A stretch of 5,688 nucleotides of DNA from Alphaproteobacteria bacterium (GTDB lineage Bacteria; Pseudomonadota; Alphaproteobacteria; Sphingomonadales; Emcibacteraceae): NCBI GenBank assembly GCA_002401545.1, contig NVTJ01000170.1, positions 1 to 5,688 of the forward strand. Direction: 5' to 3'. Numbering within the stretch: position 1 is the stretch's first letter; each line of letters begins with the position of its first letter. This document shows, piece by piece, positions 1 to 5,440 of the stretch. Below the pieces are notes generated by a model. That model had not been told where the DNA came from. It ran no database searches and saw only the letters and a program-made list of their open reading frames with translations. Made by a program: the position numbers and the translations under genes.

Positions 1-579
1 GCGAAACCACGAGCCGAAATCAAGCTGACCGGTTGAACCAATGCCCCCAGCGTTCGAAGCCGGGCGGGTTTTAAAGCTATCTCCGAAGATCCCAAGTGGG
101 TTAGAAAAACTGTTGCGCCCTGCCAGGCGTCCCCAGCCGATACCACCCGTCACCATAAAACGATCGGCAAAGGTTTTGGTGGCAACGAAATATTCGCTTG
201 AATAAATCCCGGTGCCGCCGAAATCGCGCAGGCCAAAGGCCAGGGCGGGGCGGGTTGGGGTTTCCTCAGCCAATTGGAAATGCAGATCAAAGCTGCGGTC
301 ATAGCGGTGGCCAATGGCCCCGTCGTAATCCTTGATAATCGCATAGCGAAAACTGCCATAGACCCACGGCAGCATCTGAAACGTCAGAGTGCTTCGGCTC
401 GTCGACCCAAAATTCGAAACCGTGAACGCCAGATTACCATCCGGCAGCACTTCGGCGGTTGGCATATCCAACAGGCCCGGCGTCCCGTAGGTCGACAGGT
501 TTTGCGCGTGTGCGGTGTCTGAAACGACGATTGCGCTCATGGCACTGATACAAAAACATGCGGCAAACCGCATAAACAT
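1..579 (-). CDS. YjbH-domain exopolysaccharide-associated outer-membrane protein (partial, N-terminal 193 residues)
   Basis: The frame stays open from an ATG at 579 to the left edge, so only the N-terminal part is present; YjbH-family proteins are usually around 700 residues. Residues 1-25 look like a Sec signal peptide: basic start MFMRF, hydrophobic stretch AACFCISAMSAIVV, then a signal peptidase I site AHA before QN. The mature start (STYGTPGLLDMPTAEVLPDG, followed by a run reading FTVSNFG and LTFQMLPWVYGSFRYA) is what I recognise as the opening of the YjbH/DUF940 family. Those proteins are predicted outer-membrane beta-barrels encoded with exopolysaccharide genes. Alternating short beta-like stretches and glycines (FGLRDFGGTG, VTGGIGWGRLAG) fit a barrel. 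A second ATG at 573 is possible: a GGGGG run at 582-586 lies 8 bases from it but only 2 from the first ATG. A small hairpin (586-590 with 594-598) sits just upstream. The family is fairly sure; the exact role in export or retention is known only loosely. Confidence 0.82.
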   Translation of the reverse strand, partial: MFMRFAACFCISAMSAIVVSDTAHAQNLSTYGTPGLLDMPTAEVLPDGNLAFTVSNFGSTSRSTLTFQMLPWVYGSFRYAIIKDYDGAIGHRYDRSFDLHFQLAEETPTRPALAFGLRDFGGTGIYSSEYFVATKTFADRFMVTGGIGWGRLAGRNSFSNPLGIFGDSFKTRPASNAGGIGSTGQLDFGSWFR

Positions 580-709
580 AACCCCCGGCAACGTGCCGTT
601 CCTTTACCAAATTGCCGCGTCGCCTTCACAGCTCTCGCCTTGCAATATATCAATTCATCTGTGACTGCGCCTGAAATACCACAAACACCCCCTGATCAAG
701 GTACGAGCA

Positions 710-1438
710 ATGTTTAAATCCTGGCTTGCCCGCAAACGGCGCAGCAAAAGCCCCCCCAGACCGATCACGCCGGACAGCGCCTTTTACGCGATCGGCGATA
801 TTCACGGGCGGCTTGACCTGTTGCAGCGGCTGCTGGGCCAGTTTGAGGCTGAAACCCCGGTGTTTTGCGTCGGCGATTACGTCGATCGGGGCGAGCACAG
901 CGCCGAGGTGCTGCGATTCTTGCACGCCAATCCGGCGATCACCTGCCTGAAAGGCAATCACGAGATGATGCTGCTGGGGTTTCTTGACAGCCCTAAATCC
1001 AAAGGCGGCAACTGGCTGCGCTTTGGCGGGCTGCAAACCCTGGCCAGTTTCGGCATCACCGGCCTGTCGGAAACCGCGGCGAGCGGCGATCTTGAAAAGG
1101 CCAGCGCCGCGTTGAAGGCGGCCATGGGCGCGCCGCTGATTGACTGGTTGCGCCACCTGCCGCTAAGTTGGCAGTCGGGCAATGTGGCGCTGGTGCACGC
1201 CGGGGCTGACCCGATGATAGAGATCGCCGGCCAGCGCGAGGATTTTCTGGTCTGGGGCCACCCTGAATTTGCCAAAACCCCGCGCCCCGATGGGCTTTGG
1301 GTGGTGCATGGCCACACAATTGTTGATGCACCGCTGGCGAAAGATGGCCGGATATCAATTGACACCGGCGCCTATGCCACGGGTCGCCTGACAGCGGCGC
1401 GGATTGATGCCGATGGGGTGCAGTTTCTCTCGACCTGA
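710..1438 (+). CDS. PPP-family metallophosphoesterase (serine/threonine-phosphatase-like)
   Basis: A 242-residue calcineurin-like phosphoesterase with the full set of PPP motifs. These are GDIHG at 29-33 (metal ligands D30 and H32), GDYVDRG at 55-61 (D56, with R60 for phosphate), GNHE at 82-85 (N83, H84), HAG at 163-165 and VHGHT at 199-203 (H202). It therefore looks catalytically competent with a two-metal centre. Family members dephosphorylate phosphoproteins or small phosphate esters such as diadenosine tetraphosphate; the substrate here cannot be read from sequence. There is no signal peptide or membrane segment, so it should be cytosolic, and the N-terminus is strongly basic (residues 8-13). 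The segment before the last His motif reads FLVWGHPEF, where many bacterial PPP enzymes have a WIRxxF-type motif. The ATG is preceded by AAGG at 698-701, 8 bases away. It stands alone, divergent from the YjbH gene. A link to polysaccharide synthesis is only positional. Confidence 0.9.
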   Translation: MFKSWLARKRRSKSPPRPITPDSAFYAIGDIHGRLDLLQRLLGQFEAETPVFCVGDYVDRGEHSAEVLRFLHANPAITCLKGNHEMMLLGFLDSPKSKGGNWLRFGGLQTLASFGITGLSETAASGDLEKASAALKAAMGAPLIDWLRHLPLSWQSGNVALVHAGADPMIEIAGQREDFLVWGHPEFAKTPRPDGLWVVHGHTIVDAPLAKDGRISIDTGAYATGRLTAARIDADGVQFLST

Positions 1439-1451
1439 TAGCCCTTATCGG
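1435..1451 (+). other. Weak inverted repeat at the phosphatase stop codon
   Basis: CTGATA (1435-1440) can pair with TATCGG (1446-1451) around a 5-base loop, with one G-T wobble. The stem includes the TGA stop of the metallophosphoesterase. No T-run follows, so it is not a convincing intrinsic terminator; it may just be chance pairing or a weak 3' end structure. Confidence 0.2.
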
Positions 1452-1484
1452 CCCTGTGCTAAACCTGTGCACATCCCGGTACCA

Positions 1485-1499
1485 TTAACCCGGCATTAA
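1485..1499 (+). promoter_or_regulatory. Predicted CtrA-binding box (TTAA-N7-TTAA) upstream of the sugar transferase
   Basis: TTAACCCGGCATTAA is an exact TTAA-N7-TTAA match followed by C, the published CtrA recognition pattern of alphaproteobacteria. It ends 77 bases before the sugar-transferase ATG at 1577, a position that suits a box overlapping a -35 region. A third half-site, TTAA at 1512-1515, follows. ATTAACC (1495-1501) and GGTTAAT (1510-1516) form an inverted repeat with an 8-base spacer. Recognition by CtrA is inferred from pattern only; the gene for CtrA is not in this window. Confidence 0.55.
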
Positions 1500-1522
1500 C
1501 CCCAAATGTGGTTAATCGTTTG

Positions 1523-1541
1523 TGAACTTCGGTTCATGAAC
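1523..1541. repeat. Palindromic cluster of TGAAC/GTTCA motifs
   Basis: TGAAC (1523-1527) pairs with GTTCA (1532-1536) around TTCG, giving a C(UUCG)G tetraloop if transcribed. GTTCA with the following TGAAC (1532-1541) forms a perfect 10-base palindrome, GTTCATGAAC. The cluster lies between the CtrA-type box and the sugar-transferase start, so it could be an operator half-site set or a leader hairpin. It is short and may be chance. Confidence 0.3.
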
Positions 1542-1561
1542 TCCGAGTGGGTGGGCCACGC

Positions 1562-1567
1562 AAAGGA
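1562..1567 (+). promoter_or_regulatory. Ribosome binding site that sets the sugar-transferase start
   Basis: AAAGGA lies 9 bases before the ATG at 1577. The in-frame GTG at 1547, which would add ten residues, has no comparable purine run at the right distance. The extra residues (MGGPRKGCSW) also do not look like part of the family. The ATG at 1577 is therefore preferred. Confidence 0.6.
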
Positions 1568-1576
1568 TGTTCCTGG

Positions 1577-2245
1577 ATGACCCATCTCGATCTGGTCGAC
1601 GCTGGCGTTGGCGCGCCGAAAAGGGCGGCAGCGGGATTTTATGCCCGGCTTGGCAAGCGGTTACTGGATGTGGCGTTAATCTTGATCTTTCTGCCGCTGC
1701 TAATACCGCTGATTACCGGGCTTGGCCTGATGGCGCGCCTTGATGGCGGGCCGGGGTTTTACGGCCACAAACGGATTGGCCGCGATGGCCGGGTGTTTCG
1801 CTGTTGGAAAGTGCGCACCATGGTGGCAAACGCCGATCAGGTGTTGCAGGATACCTTGCGCGGCGACCCAAAGGCCGCGACGGAATGGGCCAGAGGTTTT
1901 AAGCTAAAGAACGACCCAAGGGTCACCCGTCTGGGGCGGATTTTGCGCAAAACCAGCCTGGACGAGCTGCCGCAGATCTGGAACGTTCTGCGGGGCGACA
2001 TGTCGCTGGTTGGCCCGCGCCCGATCACCACCACCGAGCTGATTTTTTACGGAACCGACCAGCAGGTTTACCTGTCGCAATGCCCCGGTGTGACCGGCAT
2101 GTGGCAGGTGCATGGGCGTCGCGATGGCTGTTATAGTCGCCGGGTTCGGCTGGACCGGCAGTATAGTCACGAGGTGGGGCTGCGCACCGATGTGGGGCTG
2201 ATCCTGCGCACGGTGCTGTGCGTGCTGGCGCGAACCGGCAGCTAG
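1577..2245 (+). CDS. Polyprenyl-phosphate sugar-1-phosphate transferase (ExoY/WbaP-type initiating enzyme)
   Basis: A 222-residue bacterial sugar transferase, the short one-domain form. It would transfer a sugar-1-phosphate from a nucleotide sugar to undecaprenyl phosphate on the cytosolic face of the inner membrane, the first committed step of a capsule or exopolysaccharide repeat unit. From the N-terminus it has KRLLDVAL (27-34) leading into one hydrophobic helix (about 32-52). That helix carries two prolines (P40, P44), typical of the re-entrant membrane anchor. KRIGRDGRVFRCWKVRTM (65-82) follows, then DPRVTRLGRILRKTSLDELP (113-132) with the catalytic Asp-Glu pair D129-E130. GDMSLVGPRP (140-149) and PGVTGMWQVHGR (170-181) complete the pattern. 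All expected motifs are present, so it should be active. Which sugar it uses (galactose, glucose or another) cannot be told from sequence. A CtrA-type box lies upstream, and the gene converges with the downstream glycosyltransferase. Confidence 0.93.
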   Translation: MTHLDLVDAGVGAPKRAAAGFYARLGKRLLDVALILIFLPLLIPLITGLGLMARLDGGPGFYGHKRIGRDGRVFRCWKVRTMVANADQVLQDTLRGDPKAATEWARGFKLKNDPRVTRLGRILRKTSLDELPQIWNVLRGDMSLVGPRPITTTELIFYGTDQQVYLSQCPGVTGMWQVHGRRDGCYSRRVRLDRQYSHEVGLRTDVGLILRTVLCVLARTGS

Positions 2246-2259
2246 GGCCAGAACCCTAG
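2242..2259. repeat. Inverted repeat embedding both convergent stop codons
   Basis: CTAGGG (2242-2247) and CCCTAG (2254-2259) are perfect complements around a 6-base loop. The sugar-transferase TAG (2243-2245) sits in the left arm and the TAG of the opposing glycosyltransferase (2256-2258 on the minus strand) in the right arm. The 6-base stem has no adjoining T-run on either side, so it is at most a weak bidirectional 3' end signal. Confidence 0.45.
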
Positions 2260-3404
2260 GCCGACCGCAGCGCGCGGCTTTTCAAATCCTTGCTGGCTGT
2301 CCTCACTGCGGTTTGGCGCAACACCGGGATCAGTACCGGAATTAACTGATCGACGCTGGCCTGCCAGGTGAAACCGGCGGCGCGGGCCTGCCCGGCAGCG
2401 ATCCATTGCGCCCGGGCGGCGGCGGGCAAAGCCATAAGCGCCCGCATGGCCCGGGCCATATCGCTGACAGATAAGGGATCAAACCACATCGCCGCGTTAC
2501 CCAAAACCTCGGGCAGCGCGGCGCGGCGCGCGGCCAGAACCGGCACGCCCAAAGCCATCGCCTCAAGCGGTGGAATGCCGAAACCCTCATATAACGACGG
2601 GAACAAGAAACCCGCCGCGCCAGCATAAAGCGCCCGCAATTCGGCGTCACTGACCCGACCAAGAAACCGCGCGCTGCCGGGGGGGTGGCCGGAGGTATGA
2701 CTGGCAAGTCCCGGCGCATCTCCGCCAACAATCACCAAAGGCGGGGCCTGCTGGCCCAAAGTCTGATGCGCGGCCACCAGCCGGGCGATGTTCTTGTTTG
2801 GCGATTGATTGGCGACGCTTAGCCAATAGCCTTGCGGCTTTAGCCCCCGGTTGGCCAACGCCTGCGGATCGGCGGCGTGGCGCAGGATATGCTCGGCACT
2901 GTTGGGCACGATTGAAAACCGCGCCTCGGGCACCGACAGGCGCTGCGCCAGCGCCGTGGCCGAGAACCGGCTGACGCTTATCAATGCCGCCGCGCGGCGC
3001 GCCAATGCCGGGCGCAGCACCTTGTGCCACAGGCGATAGCGGCGCGAATAGGCCTGTGGGATTTCATAGATATTGGCGTCGTGCAGCGCCAGAATATGGG
3101 CCGGGTGCGCCAGCGGCCCGCTGTTGCCAAGGCTTAGCAGGGTGCCATCCCGGCTGGCGCGCCACAGCGCGCCCTGCTCCCACAGATGCCCCGCGCCGCC
3201 GGACAAACCTTGCAGCCGGATCTGCGACCAGCCGGGATCGTCTATCCCTGTGGCAGGATACAGCGCCACCACCGGCCCGACCATGTTGCGCAGGTCTGGG
3301 TCTGCCGCCAATCGCTGATCAAACGCCCCGAGCAGCTCGCGCGCATAGCGCTGCACGCCCGACGCGGGTTGGGTCAAAAACCGGGCGCTAATATACAGCG
3401 TCAC
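2256..3404 (-). CDS. GT-B glycosyltransferase, family 4-like (polysaccharide assembly)
   Basis: A 382-residue retaining-type glycosyltransferase, expected to add one sugar from a nucleotide sugar to the growing lipid-linked oligosaccharide at the inner membrane. Early in the N-terminal domain is SGVQRYAREL (15-24), the glycine-loop region of this subgroup. HDAN (108-111) and VSRFSATALAQRL (about 144-156) follow. The C-terminal domain opens near WLSVANQSPNKN (194-205) and continues with VIVGGD and FLGRVSD. It holds the donor-site signature YEGFGIPPLEAM with both glutamates of the EX7E pair (E273, E281). I chose GTG at 3404: it overlaps the upstream gene's stop in a GTGA, implying translational coupling. 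The longer start at 3485 would read 85 bases into that gene and add residues unlike the family. The last 20 residues are basic. Its similarity to mannosyltransferase-like proteins is only suggestive, so donor and linkage are unknown. Confidence 0.9.
   Translation of the reverse strand: MTLYISARFLTQPASGVQRYARELLGAFDQRLAADPDLRNMVGPVVALYPATGIDDPGWSQIRLQGLSGGAGHLWEQGALWRASRDGTLLSLGNSGPLAHPAHILALHDANIYEIPQAYSRRYRLWHKVLRPALARRAAALISVSRFSATALAQRLSVPEARFSIVPNSAEHILRHAADPQALANRGLKPQGYWLSVANQSPNKNIARLVAAHQTLGQQAPPLVIVGGDAPGLASHTSGHPPGSARFLGRVSDAELRALYAGAAGFLFPSLYEGFGIPPLEAMALGVPVLAARRAALPEVLGNAAMWFDPLSVSDMARAMRALMALPAAARAQWIAAGQARAAGFTWQASVDQLIPVLIPVLRQTAVRTASKDLKSRALRSA
2260..2282 (+). terminator. Possible short hairpin plus T-run for the sugar transferase
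   Basis: Just past the sugar-transferase stop, CCGC (2265-2268) can pair with GCGG (2274-2277), or GCCG (2260-2263) with CGGC (2275-2278), followed by TTTT at 2279-2282. The stem is only 4 bases and lies within the 3' end of the opposing gene, so this is a tentative call. Confidence 0.2.
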
Positions 3405-4564
3405 GCGGCGCGCATCGCCGATTGTGCCTGCGCTGGCAGCCCATAAAGCGTGGTGGTGCGCGCGCCCATGCTGGTCAGCGACCACGGGTCCACATCGGTG
3501 GCCAGCGCCCCGGTGCTCAGCCGTTTTAACCCGACATCATTGGCCAAAACTGACCGCAATTGCGCGACGATCCCATCCAGACTGCCGCGCGGGGCGATAT
3601 GGCCGTTGGTCCCGTCGCGGATCACCTCGCCGATCCCCGGCATATCATTCACCAACACCGGACAGCCCGCCGCGATAGATTGCACCACCACCCGTGGCAG
3701 GCCTTCGCGCTCGGATGTCAGCAGCGACACATCCGCCAGCGCCAACAGTGCCTCGGGGTCGGCGCGGTGGCCGCAAAACACCACAGCATCCTGCAGGCCC
3801 AGGCGCTGAACCTCGGCCCGCACCCGGGCCTCTTCCGGGCCAGCCCCGGCCAGCAGCAATTTCAGGTCAGGCAGGGTACCCGCCGCGCGGGCAAAGGCTT
3901 GCAGGAATTCGACATGGCGCTTGCGCGGCTCGAACGCCGCCAGCATCAGCGCCACCCGAGGCCGGGCATTGCCGTGTTTCACCCCCAACAGCGCCCGCCA
4001 GTCATCTGGCAGCGCCGCATTGCGGAACCGCGCCAGATCAATGCCCGAGCGCACGCAATGCACCCGCCCGCGCCGGGTGATCCCGGCCGTGACATAGGCA
4101 TGGCCCACCGCCTCGGACACGCCAATAAACACATCGGTGCGCCGCGCTGCCAGCTTTTCGGCACCGATATAAAACGCCTGCTTGGCGCGGCTGACGCCCT
4201 CGAACGGCACGATATGAATAGTATGCGCCACCACCGCATCCGGCACGACCGTGGCCGCCAGACGGCCAAGAATGCCAGCCTTGCTTTGATGGGTATGGAT
4301 CACATCGGGCTGCAACCGGCGATAGGCCGTCCGCAACGCCCGCAGCGCCCGCATATCCGCCAGCGGATCAAGGGGATGCACCATTTGCGGCAACCCCAGC
4401 AGATCGACCCCCGCCACCGGGTTGTCCTGCCACCACGGATCGGCGTCGCGCCCATGGATCAGCGTGACCTTGTGCCCCGCTTTTACCTGCCATTTGCAGG
4501 TTTCAATCGTATTTTCCTCAGAACCCGCCCGCAAAAGCCGGGTCACCAGATGAATGATGTGCAT
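3401..4564 (-). CDS. GT-B glycosyltransferase, family 4-like, with an E/Q donor-site variant
   Basis: A 387-residue glycosyltransferase, first gene of a two-gene minus-strand unit. The N-terminal domain has HLVTRLLRAGSEENTIETC (5-23), a form of the loop often written GGAE, then DVIHTHQSKAGILGR (87-101) and AHTIHIVPFEG (113-123). VGVSEAV-like FIGVSEAV (146-153) leads to the C-terminal domain, with LAAFEPRKRH (208-217), LLLAGAGPEE (236-245) and FCGHR (263-267). The donor motif is SEREGLPRVVVQS: the first Glu of the EX7E pair is E287, but the second position is Gln (Q295). Variants of this type (EGLPRVxVQ) occur in other family-4 enzymes as far as I recall, so activity is still expected. The ATG at 4564 has only a distant AAGG (11 bases). 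It is divergent from the sulfotransferase gene and shares with it a CtrA-type box. Donor sugar and linkage cannot be read. Confidence 0.9.
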   Translation of the reverse strand: MHIIHLVTRLLRAGSEENTIETCKWQVKAGHKVTLIHGRDADPWWQDNPVAGVDLLGLPQMVHPLDPLADMRALRALRTAYRRLQPDVIHTHQSKAGILGRLAATVVPDAVVAHTIHIVPFEGVSRAKQAFYIGAEKLAARRTDVFIGVSEAVGHAYVTAGITRRGRVHCVRSGIDLARFRNAALPDDWRALLGVKHGNARPRVALMLAAFEPRKRHVEFLQAFARAAGTLPDLKLLLAGAGPEEARVRAEVQRLGLQDAVVFCGHRADPEALLALADVSLLTSEREGLPRVVVQSIAAGCPVLVNDMPGIGEVIRDGTNGHIAPRGSLDGIVAQLRSVLANDVGLKRLSTGALATDVDPWSLTSMGARTTTLYGLPAQAQSAMRAA

Positions 4565-4607
4565 ATCTTGTCAAACCTTGTTGGGTCATCACACCACCCC
4601 CACCATC

Positions 4608-4622
4608 TTAAGTGCCCGTTAA
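4608..4622. promoter_or_regulatory. Predicted CtrA-binding box (TTAA-N7-TTAA) in the divergent intergenic region
   Basis: TTAAGTGCCCGTTAA is an exact TTAA-N7-TTAA element followed by C, like the one at 1485-1499. It lies 43 bases upstream of the glycosyltransferase start at 4564 and 56 bases upstream of the sulfotransferase start at 4679, so it could serve either or both. A further TTAA stands at 4639-4642. The TTTATT at 4635-4640 is at a plausible -10 distance for the rightward gene, but that is speculative. Confidence 0.55.
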
Positions 4623-4678
4623 CCTTGGCGTGTCTTTATTAACAAAAGGCAAACAGAGCCGGGAAAATTTGAGGTATT

Positions 4679-5440
4679 ATGCGGGGGATCGTTTATATTC
4701 ACGTGCCCAAATGCGGCGGCTCTAGTTTTGGCGCGGCGCTGCGGGCGCGGTATTTTTATAGTCAGGCGACGATTGATCTGGCCCGCAGCGCTGCCGCCGT
4801 CGCCGAGCTGACCCTCGAGCTGACCCCCGGCATCACCGGGGCGGCGCGCATTCTGGCCGATTATGACCAGCGCCGCCGTGATTTGCAGCGACTTATGGCC
4901 AGCGGGGTGCGCTGTATTTCCGGGCATGTGCGCTATGATGCCGGGCTGCGGGGAACAGGACAGACAACGGGACAGACAACCGGATCAGCACCTGACTATG
5001 CCTTTATCACCCTGCTGCGCGACCCGGTTGACCGGTTCGTGTCGCATTATCATTACCTGCAACGGCGCCATCCAGACCCGACCCGCCCCAATAGTCTGGC
5101 CGGGTTTCTGACCTGCAAAGACGCGCCCCGCATCGCCAGCCAATATCTGTTTTACTTTGGCGGCCAGCAGCAGGATCAAAATCAAAGCGCCGATCAAAAC
5201 CGGGCCATAGACACTGCCAAATTGGCGCTGGCCCAGTTTGATCTGGTCGGCGATCTGAGCAATCCCGCCGCCTTCACCAAAGGTCTGCGCCACCTGACCG
5301 GCGGGCTGGTGCCATGGGTGCACCGCAATCGCGCCCCCAGCCCAACCCTGGTGCCGCCAGAGCTGCGCGCCCAGATCACCGCGCTTTGTGCGGCTGATAT
5401 TGCCATCTACCGGGCCACGCAGGCCAAAATGGCGGCCTGA
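4679..5440 (+). CDS. PAPS-dependent carbohydrate sulfotransferase family protein
   Basis: A 253-residue protein of the sulfotransferase fold, most like the family that includes heparan/chondroitin sulfotransferases. It would move sulfate from 3'-phosphoadenylyl sulfate to a sugar hydroxyl. The 5'-phosphosulfate loop is VPKCGGSSF (9-17). The 3'-phosphate-binding segment is LLRDPVDRFVSHYHYL (112-127), with R114 and S122 in the expected places. H83 in SGHV (81-84) is a candidate catalytic base by analogy with eukaryotic 2-O-sulfotransferases. The C-terminal ADIAIYRAT (239-247) resembles the family's D-x-x-x-Y ending. No signal peptide or membrane helix is seen, so it is cytosolic. A 12-base tandem duplication (GQTT twice, residues 95-102) lies in the loop between SGHV and the RDP strand. 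The ATG follows GAGG at 4671-4674 at a tight 4-base spacing. The polysaccharide context suggests a sulfated surface glycan; a different acceptor is possible. Confidence 0.85.
   Translation: MRGIVYIHVPKCGGSSFGAALRARYFYSQATIDLARSAAAVAELTLELTPGITGAARILADYDQRRRDLQRLMASGVRCISGHVRYDAGLRGTGQTTGQTTGSAPDYAFITLLRDPVDRFVSHYHYLQRRHPDPTRPNSLAGFLTCKDAPRIASQYLFYFGGQQQDQNQSADQNRAIDTAKLALAQFDLVGDLSNPAAFTKGLRHLTGGLVPWVHRNRAPSPTLVPPELRAQITALCAADIAIYRATQAKMAA
4958..4981 (+). repeat. Two-copy 12-base in-frame tandem repeat in the sulfotransferase gene
   Basis: GGACAGACAACG (4958-4969) is followed at once by GGACAGACAACC (4970-4981), identical at 11 of 12 positions. Each copy encodes Gly-Gln-Thr-Thr. The frame is preserved, and the repeat sits in a predicted surface loop between core motifs, so copy-number change would be tolerated. 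Confidence 0.8.

Noticed and set aside
612..651. Sigma-70-like promoter between the YjbH gene and the phosphatase
   Set aside because: TTGCCG and TTCACA both lie near AT-rich TATAT, but neither spacing is good (about 25 and 15 bases), so no promoter is called.
650..1156. A 168-codon minus-strand frame opposite the phosphatase
   Set aside because: The plus-strand frame carries every PPP motif. The antisense frame shows no domain and has shadow-like composition.
1547..1576. Upstream GTG start for the sugar transferase
   Set aside because: AAAGGA at 1562-1567 is well placed for the ATG at 1577, and the ten extra residues do not resemble the family.
3405..3485. Longer start for the second glycosyltransferase
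   Set aside because: It would overlap the upstream gene by 85 bases. The GTG at 3404 gives the common 4-base coupling overlap, and the protein then begins right at the first beta strand.
3560..4642. A 360-codon plus-strand reading frame antisense to the first glycosyltransferase
   Set aside because: It is rich in His, Gln, Arg and Pro with no recognisable domain, as expected for the opposite strand of a GC-rich gene. The minus-strand frame has clear family motifs throughout.
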